Source of the DNA: Tamarix chinensis
Taxonomy: Eukaryota; Streptophyta; Magnoliopsida; Caryophyllales; Tamaricaceae
NCBI GenBank assembly: GCA_030549775.1
Contig: CM060176.1
Location: 97,703,815-97,767,814 of the forward strand
Direction: 5' to 3'
Length of the DNA: 64,000 nt
The translations under genes were made by a program, and so were the position numbers. This document shows positions 46,511 through 57,778 of this stretch, one piece after another; the stretch's first letter is position 1, and every line of letters starts with the position of its first letter. The notes under the pieces were generated by a model. That model made no database searches, had not been told where the DNA came from, and saw only the letters and a list, made by a program, of their open reading frames with translations.

Positions 46511-48795
46511 TGTTATACCCGATATTTTTTTATGAAATTTATCGAGTGAAAATTTAGGTGTTTAATACGATTTCATAATGTTTGATATTAATTTGAAACT
46601 ATGATTAGGTTTGAGGTAAAGTTGAATTTGAATAAGTTTGGAAAATGAATTAAACAAGTTTTTAGGTAGACCGATTGACTAGTTTTATGAACCTATCAAC
46701 TAGTTCATCATTTCAACTAAAGGATTTTTCTCGACCGAACCAATCGATTGGTTTGTCAAGCTGAATACATTTTTGAAAGTCAATTTTTTAGGAAAATTTA
46801 TTATACCAAAATGGAACATTAACAACCCCATTGCAAAATTATTCTTAAATATTCTTAGCCTTCTTATGATGCATTTGGCTCAAAATAATGCTTCAAACTT
46901 ATTTGAGAAGTTTAATTTAGACAATTAAGGGGGAAGATGACCTTAGTCTTGTCCTATCTTCCACCTCTATCTTCTACACTCTTTTGGAATCGTTGCTTCA
47001 ATTCCAGACCTTGTTCTACTTAGTTCGTAGATTCCTCCTACGTTGAATTTCCATTTCCCCTCTTGTGATAGACATTTCTAGACCAATCAATCTGCACCTC
47101 TCTAGAATCACCATTTTAGTCCTAATATAGAGGTCAACCTATCTTGGATAAAATATGCCCGTTAAAATCAAATTTGAATGGTAGGAATTAGGGTTTTTGG
47201 TTACTGCCTGACCACACATTTGATTGTATCGAATTGTTGACTATAAGTAGCCTTAATCACCCCTTCCATTCACCTTTCTTTCAGCCATCGAAGATACCTT
47301 AGCCCTAACACTTACCTTATCCCCTCTCCACTTTGAGCCTTGCATTCATAACCTTTTTCTCTTATAATCCTTTCTCTAGCTCTCTATTATTTTATTGTTG
47401 AATAAGAAAGAGTTAGATTTAGGAGGATTTTACTAAAACACCAAGTAAGTCATTCTTACTTCTAAAATTTGGCTTGAATAAGCATATCAGATGATGTATT
47501 CTGTAAGATGTTCATTTTATATGCTTGTATTAGAACTTGGTTTTGTATTGATGCATGTTGAGTAAATTATGAATCCTGAGAAAAGGGCATAATTCTAGTG
47601 CAATGATGGTCGAATTGATTAATGGTGAAACATAATTCAGTTTAGAAATTTTTTGAATTTTACCATGTTGATGTGTTGTGCTTTGAGTGGGTTATGGTGG
47701 AATTTGGGGTGCAATTTTCATGGGAAAATGTCTATTATGGGATGTTTGAGAGTATATCGATTGACTAGTGTGGAAGAACCAATCGAGTGATATTCAGAAC
47801 AGCCAACTGGTTGGCCCAAACCAATCGACCGGTTGGTCTGCAATGACATTAGCCTTGCTCTTTGTTTAAACCCATCAATTGGTTTGGTAGAATCGATTGA
47901 TTGGTATATGAACAGTCGAATGATTTGTCCATATTGATTGAATGATTTAATAAAACCCTAGGTTTGGCTGAGTCAAACCAATCTACTAGTTTGTTCAATC
48001 AATCGACTAGTTTGTACTGCAGATCAACTGGTTAAGCTAGACCAATCAAATGGTTTAACTAGTTTGCGTGATTTTGATTTGTCAGCTTGTATATGGTTTG
48101 AGATTTTTCCTAACATTGTTATATGACTATTTAATCGGAAAAATACATATGTTTACATGGATCAACAACCTAATGGATGGATTAAATGAACCATGATTCA
48201 TGTCATACTCAATGGGTGTTGTAAAAGCCTTAATTGGTAAACCCCAAATAAAATGTGATGGTTTAAATGTGCGATTAAGTATGGACTTTGTCTTAGATGG
48301 ATTAATATAACATCTTTGGTTAATATTGACTAAGAATTAATTGAAATCCCACACATGACTAGGAATAGAAAGGGTAACATGGTATAAGTATGTGGATGTC
48401 TTGCTTGCATATTATGTGGGCCTTGTATGATCATGTAACATCGAAAATAATGTGCTAATCACTTACAGTAGAAGATGATTGAGTTTTTTATGGGCCTAGG
48501 TTACCTAATCCTCAATTAGATATAGATACCAGGGATTAGTCTGCCTTCGGGTGATATTGATGCGTTTGGGCTTTTCTTTTGAGCAAGATCCTAATTAATC
48601 TCGATGCCTTACCTAATCTATGTATTGATGATGTACTAGGGAGTATCGATAATCTAGTTTGGTGCATGTGACTATCTATGATGTTGTATGATGTAGACAA
48701 GCATGATGCACTTTGAATCCCCTGGTTCATTTTGTTATGCTTCTATATTTTCTTCAAAAACAAAATATTTCTATTCTAAATTTGGGGGTGTTATA
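46511..48795 (+). mobile_element. LTR (2.3 kb) with CCAATCGATTGG-type arrays
   Basis: It starts TGTTATACCC and ends TTTGGGGGTGTTATA. A TATA-like CTATAAGTAGCC at 47,251 is followed by a C-rich leader and a CAAGTAAGTCATTCTTACTT word. Two arrays of quasi-palindromes flank this (46,665-46,760 and 47,755-48,060). No target duplication pairs its two ends, so it is probably the 3' LTR of a larger element or a recombined piece. Confidence 0.6.
46665..48062. repeat. Dispersed CCAATCGACTGGTTGG-type quasi-palindromes
   Basis: At least twelve sites, among them AACCAATCGATTGGTTTG (46,737), CCAACTGGTTGGCCC (47,805), ACCAATCGACCGGTTGG (47,821), GAATCGATTGATTGG (47,891), AATCAATCGACTAGTTTG (47,997) and GATCAACTGGTTAAG (48,023). 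CCAATCGATTGG is a perfect 12-bp palindrome. Confidence 0.7.
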
Positions 48796-49150
48796 GATAA
48801 GCTAGGCTCATTTGCTCTCAAGCTAGTTTGAATTCTACTCAAAATTGATTTGACTCATTTATGAGTTTCACTCACTCATTAGATTGTTCATAAGCCCGAT
48901 CCTAGGTCTATTTATAAGATCATTTACATTTAATTTTTACAAATAAGATAAATAGTTAAACAAGTAAAGCTACAAATCAAACTATGTTAAATGGGCCAAT
49001 TTGGCTCATTTGCATTCAATGGGTTAAGCTGAATATATTATGAACCTTTTCAAGCTAAGTTTTTTTAGCTCATTTCAAACTCTAGTCAAACTCAAACCTT
49101 AAAAAAATAAACAAGTCAAGCTTGAGCTAGGAGAAGTTTGTCTCATCAAC
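48796..49150. mobile_element. Right half of the hAT-like repeat
   Basis: It is rich in GGCTCATTTGC, AAGCTAG and CAAGTCAAGCTTGAGC words and ends CATCAACAACCCTAAT. It pairs with the left half at 26,594-26,695. Confidence 0.5.
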
Positions 49151-49255
49151 AACCCTAATCACATATCATAACGTTCAAACTCTAACAATTTGTAACTCTT
49201 GAAACAACTACATATAATTGTCCATGGCTAAAAATTGGTTTCCTCAAATAAATGA
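49151..49255. repeat. Remaining unit of the 26,281 tandem repeat
   Basis: CACATATCATAACGTTC, AATTTGTAACTCTTGAAAC and CATATAATTGTCCATGGCT match the unit of the array left of the nest. Confidence 0.6.
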
Positions 49256-49733
49256 CAACATTAGAAGGGGATTGACCTTAACTCTTGTTAGTAGTAATTG
49301 CATATGAGATACTAAAGAAAATTGGTGATGGTTAAATTTGTAATGTAATATTGGATCATATTGAGTTATTATAATTTTGGTATTAGTACCTTATGACCAA
49401 CATTACTCCCAATAATTATTTTAGCTTTAAGAACTCGACTACCAAGTTTTGTAACAACCAATCGAGTGTCATGGCATAACCTTAGATAATGATATATACT
49501 CCTTAATATCATCAAGGTCTCAACCTTCAAATTTGACTCAAGGTTAGGAATGTCAAAGCATCAAATGTTGTTTAAAAATATAGATGTGGGTAGATCATGC
49601 AATATGTTAATATTAGACTATGATATAAAGTTGTTATTAGACCTCAAATATGTATTTGCTTCATAAGAATTAAACTCAATCTTATCATTGATAAAATCAA
49701 CAACATCAAGAGTCGGTGCAGTTATAGATCTCT
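49256..49733. other. No feature recognised
   Basis: AT-rich sequence between the tandem-repeat unit and the next LTR. No coding or repeat was recognised. Confidence 0.4.
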
Positions 49734-50718
49734 TGTATTATCCCCATTTTTCACTACTGGAAAATTTTGTTTTGAAACCTTGCAGAAGCAGAAAACTAAC
49801 AAACACTCAGGAAAAATAGGGTGTTACTGCCGCACCTAACATAGGATGGGTGCCAACTGCTAGTCCGATGCTAGATTCAAGGCTGAGAGACCAAACCAAC
49901 CAAATCCAATGTAGAGTGCGCTAAAAACATGTTATATAAATATAGAAAGGAAAGCTTCCAAGCATAGGACCTCAATGGTCCACAATATTTAAATACGCGA
50001 GGAAAAATTAAGCCAAAGTACAGGGTTCAAATTATAGGAAACCAAAGTACAGTGTAACTCTAAGCTTTGATCCATCAAGGACCACTCAGAGTCTCTGGAT
50101 GTCGATGCTCTCAGAACCCATGCCCTACACGAAGTTAGCCAACTACTGACCATCCTTGAAAATTTATAGATGGCGCTTTGCTTGTGGGAATGAGCAAGTG
50201 ACCGAGCAAATGGGCATATCAGTATGCTTCGTATTGAGTAAGCCAAGTTACCTTCTTAATAAAGTTACCAAGGCACAATATTCTAGTATAATATACAAGT
50301 CATACTAACATTTTCATACATACTTCATATAAACACGACACATGCTTTATCATGATCACGTCAGGAATAGAAAGTTCATACCATACATAACTCATCGTGC
50401 TTGACACCATAGTACTACATTATAGATGGCAGTATACAAGCTATAGATAGAATGTCTAGCTAATATTAATGCTTCATTTGTCCAGGCATACAATTTTTCC
50501 ATAGGTCATTTTCTATGTCCCTAATTTATATTAGGTCATTTATATATAAGCCATTATCTCTATTACAGTTCTTTTTCTTCTACTTATTCAAATTATTATC
50601 CAAATACTTATCCAAGTCATTATTCAAGTACTCATTCCAATTATTATCTAAACACTCATTCTGATTATTATCCACATACTCATTCTAATTATTATTATTG
50701 AGCGATAGACTATGCACC
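49734..50718 (-). mobile_element. LTR, minus orientation, truncated by the next LTR
   Basis: It starts TGTATTATCCCC; on the minus strand this is the LTR end. The GTGTTACTGCCGCACCTAAC block (about 49,820) and the diverged hairpin/palindrome block (50,170-50,225: TTGTGGGAATGAGCAAG, CAGTATGCTTCGTATTGAG) match the other LTRs. It breaks at 50,718 where another LTR begins. Confidence 0.6.
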
Positions 50719-51769
50719 TGTAATACCCCAAAATTTTGCTTAGCTTAGTCCCGCACTGTTAACACCCTAATTTGATTCTAATCTCAAGAAATCTTATTGT
50801 TAGCCTTAACCAAATTTCTTATTATCGAAACTTTAACCGAAACCAAAACCTTGATTTGGATAAACTAAAATTCTTAAACCAAAATAAAAATCCACTAAAA
50901 TTTCCACTAATCCAAATTACTTGGCTAATCCAAAATTGCCCAATCTAATCCTAATCCCCTAGCCCTTCTCTCTTTTTTCCTTTTCTTTTCTTCCTTTCTT
51001 TCCTTTCCTTCCTTTTCCTTTCTTTAATTTCCCTTCTTTTCCCTTCTTCTCCTGTGCCAAATTTATCGTGTGAGGTTCTTGGGTTCCTCTGCACCACCAG
51101 GTCCACCACCATCCACTTTCCCTCCCACTTGCACTATGCACCATCCCTGCCATCTCTCATGACTATCTCCTCCTTTTTTTCTCATCCCAACTCTGCCGAT
51201 CTGCACCTCCATCATCTCATCATCCCACTTCTTCTTCACCTGCTACTTCTTCCTACTACTACTCTGTTTCATCCCACATCACCATCACACTCCCTACCTT
51301 CCTCTCCCGTGCATGTCTTCTTAGTGTGCCATCATCATCGACATCACCCCTCGTGTCTCTGCCTAATCTCAATCCATTTCAACCATCACCATCCCCTATC
51401 ATTTTCCTTATCTTCTTCTCACTAAATCATCATCATCGTCATCGTCACTCCCTTGTCATTTTCTCCTCCAAGGCACACCACCTTACTAGTATATATACCC
51501 CCCATGCCTCCATTTTATTGTCATCCATCAGCTCCCCAACCTTCTTCTCTTCTTCCTTCTCCTTTCTCCTATTTCTTCCTCCATATTTCCCTATTTTTGG
51601 CATTCAAACCACCCAATCCACCACCGAGCACCACCTAAGCCACCACTCACTGCCCTTTGGTCGGTGGACCGACCACCAAGGTCGCCCCAACATTCCCCCT
51701 CGCCGTCGCCGGCCATCACCACCAACTGTCGCCTCTTTTCCCTTCTCTTTCCCCTCGTTCGTTGTAGCA

Positions 51770-52060
51770 TTTCAGAGTGCACGATCGGTGCACCGCTTGC
51801 TGCACGCTAGTGCAATGCTTAAATTCCCTGATGCACAGCCGTGCAACTCCTGCACCATCTAGTCGTGTGTCTTTTTTTTCTCTCGGCCTAGTGCTACACA
51901 ACCAATCAATTTTTGCACCGCCTAGTCGTGCGTGTTTTCTTCCCTCGATTTATTGTGTATTGTTGCTACACGACCGTGCAACTTTCGCACTGCCTGGCCG
52001 TACACCTTGTTTTTCTCGACCAGAAGCTGCACCGCCTGCTACACAGCCGTGCAACTTCAT
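51770..52060 (+). repeat. GTGCAACT/GCACCGCC-type repeats
   Basis: Roughly four units of 60-75 bp contain CCGTGCAACT, a GCACCGCCTAGTCGTGCGTG-like word and a pyrimidine run. The related, inverted array is at 60,260-60,560. Confidence 0.6.
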
Positions 52061-52782
52061 TCTTTTAGTTGTGCACCCCTATTTTCACCCCCAAACTTGT
52101 CCAAACACCACCAAAATTTAACCACAGCTCCACCACACATTCCTCTACACATCCATAGAATTCAAGCTTCCATTTGACTCTGGTTAATTCCATTTTTACC
52201 CTCCTCTTCCTTAACTTCCCTCTCAATCTTTAACCTTCGATCCTAATTCTAATTTATCTTATTTTCATAGGTGATATTCTGGTGATCTCGGAGAAGGCAT
52301 AGGACTTGAGAGTATAGAGCCCGGTGTCCTTGTTGGTAAGCATACATGTCATAGCTAGGGATTTATGTGATACTTGTATTTATGTATGTTCTTAGTATGT
52401 GGTATTGAGTAATATATTTATGAAAACGCTATGAAATGATATTTTTGAGAGAAATGAAATTATGTAAGTTCGTATTTAGGTCTAATATTAGATACAAGAT
52501 ATCTATTGGAAACTAAGGATATGTACTTCGGATATTGATTGGAAATTTATATGTTTTGGGTTTCATAAGGCCTTTGGGAGAATATGATTGCCTTAATTAC
52601 CTTGAGGGTATTGTGGTCATTTGAGGATAATTATGTGGTAATACTTATGTTGTTAAGTTGTATGCCTTGTGCATTTATATGAGTTTGGCATGATAATATA
52701 CAATCAACTCTGAATAAGGTACTTTAAAGTGAAAGATCAATTGAGTCGGGTGTGTTGTCCCCGAGAGACGCTTTAGTTTGTT

Positions 52783-53112
52783 CCACCAGATTAAGAATAG
52801 TGGGACTCCATACTCAATGTGAATGAAAATATAATTAAGAGTTAAAGTGTAAATGGAAAGATACTAATAATTTAAAGTGAAAGACTATGTGAGTTAGGAC
52901 CGAGGTGTTGAGTCCATTCCACTGGATAATAATAGTGGCTCAGGTGTGTTGTCTCCGAGAGGTGTTTTAGATCATTCCACCAGTTTAGCAATAGTGGCTC
53001 AGGAGTATTTTACTCTGAGAGGTGTTGGCTCCGTTCCACCAGATAATAATAGTGTCTTGGGTGTGTTGTCCCTGAGAGATGTGTCAGACCGTTCTACTGG
53101 TTTAAGAATAGT
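52783..53112 (+). repeat. Array of five CCACCAG...AATAGTGG units
   Basis: Units lie near 52,783, 52,915, 52,974, 53,033 and 53,090. They read TTCCACCAG, then 7-9 bases, then AATAGTGG, with CTCAGGTGTGTTGTC spacers. The flank is GTTCC rather than GATCC, a subfamily difference shared with the array at 59,347. Confidence 0.75.
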
Positions 53113-53543
53113 AGGGTCCCTGAATTCAACGTAAATAAAAGATTGGAATATGGTATATCTAATGAAAGACTTGGAATTAATACTTATTTGGCATTCTTTG
53201 ATTTACGCATGTATGATTTGCTTATGAGAATTTGTGTATCATGTGCAACCCTGCTTGAATGTATCGTTACCTTACTCAGTACTTAGCGTACTGATCATCC
53301 GTTTTATGGGAGCTGCACAATCCAACGAGTAGATTTGCCTTATTGTGCTGGTGGTTGAGGATTACTTGCTTGATATGCCTGCCTTTGGTGAGCGCTAAAT
53401 GATTTGGTAAAGGGTATGGTTATCCAGATATCTCTATCTCTCTTTGGAATTTTAGTGTAACACCCCAAAATTTACTATTTTTTTAATGGAAATAATTAAA
53501 ATACTTAATTTAAAACTCGTGAATTCTAGGGATGTTACCGCCA

Positions 53544-53589
53544 CACTTAGTACCAAACTGGTTCTCTCCGACCGTTTCAGTACCAAGTG
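53544..53589 (-). other. U5 stem-loop
   Basis: On the minus strand CACTTGGTAC pairs with GTACTAAGTG (10 bp, one G-U). It is in the same place relative to the LTR end as the other copies. Confidence 0.6.
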
Positions 53590-54211
53590 TTAAGGCTAAA
53601 GAAAAGATTAATGATCAATTATAAGTCAAGACAAACTAAACTCGGTTGTAAAACAAAATTAGATTACGCATAAAGAATTATAATTCATTTCCAAAAGAGA
53701 AATAAGCTTACAACTGATAAAATATTCATTTGAAATACTCAATACAAGATAATAAATCAAAATGGATAAATCCGATACAAAAGAACCAACAAAAGGAAAT
53801 ACATCTCATAAAGAATAAATATGGCCACAACTCTCGAACCTTGAGCCAAAACAAGCTCAACACACATCCCCAACTGATGTCTTGCCCACCTGCACAAATT
53901 CAGAAAGGGCCTTCTGCTCGTGGGAATGAGCAGCACCCATAAAAAGGGTGATCAGTACGCTATGTACTAAGTAAGGTAACCAAGCACTAAGGATGACATA
54001 TAAACACATCAAATCATGCAGGATAATAATCAGCATACAATTCCAAACCACATATATGATACATAAAAGCGTATAGAGAATCCATATCCTGTCAACAACA
54101 AGCCCACACATAAGGCCCAAAAGGGTCCAAAATAACTAATTAATTTTTCTTTTATCTGAATACGATACACACCGTGCCTTTTATCAAATCCATACGAGAA
54201 CAGGAACACCC

Positions 54212-54560
54212 CACTATTATAACCGGTGGGCCGGTCACACATAGAGCATCATGCCCTAACCACTATTATTACCGGTGGATCAATCACATATAGGGTAAAA
54301 CCCTAACCACTATTCCTGACAGGTGGATCGGTCTGGTTCCTGCTCGCATGGTGTTCCACTATAAGTAATTAGTATCTTTTAAGAGCCTTAACAATTATGA
54401 TTTGTGTTTATTGAGCTCGAGTCACCCCACTATTATTGCCGGTGGGTAGGTCACATATAAGACCTCATGTCCTAGCCACTATTATAACCGGTGGATCAGT
54501 CTTACATAGGGTAAAACCCAAACCACTATTCCTGACCGGTGGATCGGTCTGGACCCGGCT
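54212..54560 (-). repeat. Array of six CCAC...GTGG units, minus orientation
   Basis: Plus-strand words such as CCACTATTATAACCGGTGG (54,214) recur near 54,262, 54,308, 54,427, 54,477 and 54,522. Two groups of three again occur. Confidence 0.8.
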
Positions 54561-54619
54561 GAATAATCTTCCACCTTTAAAAGATTAATGTCTTAAATAT
54601 TTTATTCACAAACATTTAC

Positions 54620-55040
54620 CCAGACATGCATGACTAACTCCATGCAACCCTAGCTCCTATGCAAACCCTAACTCCATGTAAACTACACTTCCATACAAAC
54701 CCTAACTCCATGTAGACATGCTTCCATGCAAACCCTAACTCACTTGCAAACTCTAGCTTCACGTAGACCACACTTCCATGTAACCCTAATTCATATGCAA
54801 ACCCCAGCTCCACGTAGACGACACTCCCATACAAACCCTAACTCCACGTAGACATGCTTCCATGTAAACCCTAGCTTCACGTAGACCACGCTTCCATGCA
54901 AACCCTAATTCATATGTAAACCCTAGCTCCACGTATACCACACTCCCATGTAAACCCTAGCTCCATGTAGACATGCTTCCATGCAAACCCTAACATCATG
55001 CCATTTCATGCAAACCCTGACACCATGCCATTTCTAACAC
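54620..55040 (-). repeat. CATGCAAACCCTAACTCC-type tandem repeats
   Basis: Reverse complement of the 43,776-44,130 array: AAACCCTA cores with CCATGCA or CCACGTAGAC spacers, roughly 15-18 units. Confidence 0.8.
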
Positions 55041-55539
55041 CACATTGTTACACTCCCCATCATTAGTTTACAACCCTAACATGCATGTCTTAAGGCCACA
55101 TCATACAATAATAATAACATAAATATACACATAATTCTCATGCCATAATTTATTCATACCAACATACTTCAACTCCACTTTACACCACATACGAAATAAT
55201 TAATAATGATAAACATAGAATACATGGCATATGAAACACATAATGCATATAAACACACAAATGGCCTTAGCAACACCCTTACCTAAAATGACACCGGTCT
55301 TAGAGCACACTCCTACGCCTCCTTAGGGCTTTGACTGGGTTTTACATATTATGAGGGAAAAGCTAAAGTTAGACTCCCTCCTATCAAAAATACTATTAAT
55401 CACTAACTTAATATAAGACTAGATTTTTAAATAAATAATAATATATTAATGAAATAACATTAATTAATTACTAACTTTGCTAAAGATATAGAAATAATAG
55501 AATATAATAAAAGTTGATAATATAAGGTTGAAAACTTTA

Positions 55540-55616
55540 CCCTAATAATAATAATAATGGTACTAAAATAATAATAGCAAAGATACTAAAAATAATATCA
55601 ATGATAATATAATTAA

Positions 55617-55681
<65 letters not shown>

Positions 55682-55983
55682 GTAACAATAATAATAACAA
55701 GGACATCATTCAAAACAAAGTGAAGTAAGGGCTTCGACCCCTTTACTAAAATTATAATAATGAATAATAATATTACTAAAATAAATAACCAAATTTAGTA
55801 ATAATAATAATGATGACATAATAATACTAATAATGATAAAAGCCATAATAATATTACAAAATAATAGTAACCATAATGATAATAATAGTAAAGATAATGA
55901 TTGAAGATAAAAAGAAGTAGGTTTCCACTCTACATTGAATAATGATAACTTAATAAATAATAATAATAACACTAATATGAATA

Positions 55984-56034
<51 letters not shown>

Positions 56035-56177
56035 CCTAATAATAATAAGACATGATATTTATCATACTATTACTAAAATTTAAAATAAGCACAATAAGGT
56101 CTTATCCTTATATAAAATAATAATACTAACACTTGATAATAATAATAATGATAGTAGTAGTAGTAGTAGTAGTAGTA

Positions 56178-56231
<54 letters not shown>

Positions 56232-56400
56232 TCAACACTAATGTTAAGGTAGTTGTAATAATAATACTGAAATAATAATAATAACAATTTCGAAATAGTA
56301 AATAATAATAATAATAATAACATATTAGTATTAATAATAAAGATAATCAAAATAATAATACTAATAATAATAACAAAATCAAATTAGAATATATTAGGGA
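55540..56400. repeat. TAA/TAG microsatellite cluster
   Basis: Long (AAT)n runs at about 55,617-55,680, 55,983-56,032 and 56,172-56,230, with a (TAG)n run at 56,150-56,178. This corresponds to the TTA cluster of the plus-strand LTR. Confidence 0.9.
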
Positions 56401-56439
56401 TTCGGCCCTCAATAGAATAATAATAAAAGTTGCGTCAAC

Positions 56440-56990
56440 ACTATTTGAGTTCCATTCTTGGTTGAGGTTCGCTTAGGTTTAGGGTGGCTTGACTCAAACT
56501 CAAATCAAGTTGCCTCAACACTATTTGAGCTCAACTCATCTAAATCTTGTGAATGGCTTGGCTTGATTTAATCCATTATTGAGCCAACCTTAATGGACTT
56601 GTATTGTTGTTCATCTGCTACTCTAAATGAGTCCTATCGAATCGAGTCAAGCTATTATCGAGTTGAACTTAGTATTTTGTCTCCATAAGATGTAATGTTG
56701 ACATCAGATTAGGAGTAAAAACATAATACGTATAAGTGATTGAAAGGTTGTATATGAGTGTATGAATTAGTTGCACTCAATTCGTTGGTGAGTTTTTTGA
56801 AAGCTTATTATAAACAATTGAATTTAGGTTAATAAACCTTAACTTTATCTCTACTTGTTTAATAAATGAGTGTAAGAATACAACTTGATTTGTTTACTTA
56901 AAAGATGGGGTTGAGTTGAGAATTTATGTAGGTGAGTCGAGTTGAATTTGTTCATTTATAGTCCTAACTGAAAGTTGATAGGAGAACTAG
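56440..56990. mobile_element. Diverged hAT-like repeat
   Basis: Words such as GAGTTCCATTCTTGG, CTTGGCTTGATTTAATCC, TTGTTTAATAAATGAGTG and GAGTCGAGTTGAATTTGTTC follow the style of the 9880 and 26,594 copies. No exact ends were found. Confidence 0.35.
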
Positions 56991-57059
56991 TATTTCTAGA
57001 ATTATTTGACAAAATTTGTTTTTGATTTAGTTAGAGAACACAAAATGATATCAAAGGAC

Positions 57060-57087
<28 letters not shown>
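57060..57087. repeat. (AT)n microsatellite
   Basis: An uninterrupted run of alternating A and T, about 28 bp. Confidence 0.9.
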
Positions 57088-57090
<3 letters not shown>

Positions 57091-57233
57091 TCTCATTTAG
57101 CTGCCCTAGCTAAGATAATTATCTCATCTCAATGGACACCTTAACTCGCTGCCTACATACTAGCTACGCACAAAGCGACAGATGAGCTGCCTTATTGGCA
57201 ACAACTTAAGCGATGTAGGCGATCATATACCAG

Positions 57234-57242
57234 TATATAATA
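57234..57242 (+). promoter_or_regulatory. TATA-like element before the small ORF
   Basis: TATATAATA lies about 100 bp upstream of the ATG at 57,337, a plausible plant promoter distance. The surrounding sequence is not part of a recognised repeat. Confidence 0.35.
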
Positions 57243-57336
57243 TACACAGAAGAAATAAAGAGCTGCTGGCTAATTTTTCAAGTGTGTGTGCATTTATATA
57301 TACACATATACTAGCTACAATTATGTTGTGCGAAGA

Positions 57337-57489
57337 ATGCCATCGAGTTTAGGAAAGATACTGATATTTATGGGTCTGATAGCGTCTTTATTGGTGTCGC
57401 CGCCACCTCCGATGCTGTTGTTGTTTGCACTTGGGCTTTTGGCAGCACTTGTGTGCGTCCTTGCTTTCTTTCCCTTGATCATCATCTAA
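57337..57489 (+). CDS. Candidate small two-helix membrane protein, 50 aa, unknown function
   Basis: The frame from the ATG at 57,337 gives 50 residues: a short polar start MPSSLGK, a hydrophobic helix ILIFMGLIASLLV, a SPPPP hinge, and a second hydrophobic stretch MLLLFALGLLAALVCVLAFF ending in isoleucines at the stop. An upstream in-frame ATG at 57,286 adds a Tyr-rich part but lies in low-complexity TA/CA sequence, so I prefer the internal start. A TATA-like element is about 100 bp upstream. No family is recognised. It could be a real small membrane or secreted peptide gene, or a chance hydrophobic frame; it is intact and not in a recognised transposon. Confidence 0.4.
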   Translation: MPSSLGKILIFMGLIASLLVSPPPPMLLLFALGLLAALVCVLAFFPLIII

Positions 57490-57670
57490 TTGATGCCAGG
57501 AATGTTGTTGTTTATTCTAATATGTATGTCTACTCCTAGTAAGTAATTAAGAACGTAAGTAAGTAAGGAGGTAGGTAGGTTGGTGAATATCAGTCAGTGA
57601 CAATTACACCGTGTAAGTATTATCAAGTCTTTGAAAATTTTATATACTAGTATTGATTTTTAGCTTATCA

Positions 57671-57671
57671 T

Positions 57672-57717
<46 letters not shown>
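57671..57717. repeat. (CA)n(TA)n compound microsatellite
   Basis: A CACACACA run is followed by TATATATA, ending TATATGTA. It stands about 60 bp before the CACTA coding start. Confidence 0.9.
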
Positions 57718-57720
<3 letters not shown>

Positions 57721-57778
57721 ATTTTTAAGTGTATCATCTGATATTGTAATTATTGTCCACATAGATTTTATTGCCAAT

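Larger units (their letters stand above)
26696..48795. mobile_element. 22-kb nested retroelement block inside a hAT-like repeat
   Basis: The block starts TGTAATACCC and ends GGGGGTGTTATA, the inverted LTR-type ends seen elsewhere here. It is flanked by GATAG (26,691-26,695) and GATAA (48,796-48,800), a 4/5 match to a 5-bp target duplication. Joining the flanks restores a repeat with inverted ends. Inside are several LTR ends, a LINE, a solo LTR and a chromovirus. The first 600 bp and the 3' LTR-like piece from 46,511 do not align by eye, so I cannot say which element made the outermost insertion. Confidence 0.5.
50719..53455 (+). mobile_element. LTR, plus orientation, interrupted by the next LTR at 53,456
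   Basis: It starts TGTAATACCCC. Pyrimidine-rich tract 50,960-52,240 with a TATATATA at 51,491, a GCACGGCxxTGCA-type repeat 51,770-52,060, CCAC...GTGG array 52,783-53,110, and the palindrome block at 53,272-53,330. It stops just before the expected U5 stem-loop. It is the closest relative of the solo LTR at 58,712-61,606 (both have AAAATTTTGCTTA next to the TGTAATACCC end). Confidence 0.7.
53456..56420 (-). mobile_element. LTR, minus orientation, inserted in the previous LTR, 5' part missing
   Basis: On the plus strand it starts TGTAACACCCC right after GAATTTTAG of the older LTR. In reverse order it carries the U5 stem-loop (53,544-53,589), CTGCTCGTGGGAATGAGCAG and palindrome (53,916-53,975), CCAC...GTGG array (54,212-54,560), CATGCAAACCCTAACTCC repeats (54,620-55,040) and TAA microsatellites (55,540-56,400). 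This is the module order of the 41,440-45,314 LTR. The purine-rich tract and LTR start are absent, so about 1.3 kb is missing. Confidence 0.75.

Noticed and set aside
46511..48795. Simple solo LTR with its own target duplication
   Set aside because: The five bases before it (TTAGG) do not match those after it (GATAA); the right flank pairs better with GATAG at 26,691.
51054..51862. Ser/Pro/His-rich open frames of 123 and 178 codons
   Set aside because: Same reason: pyrimidine-rich part of an LTR, with no domain and no conservation with the equivalent tract of the other LTRs.
56126..56350. Poly-Ile and poly-Thr open frame
   Set aside because: Translation of TAA/TAG microsatellites.
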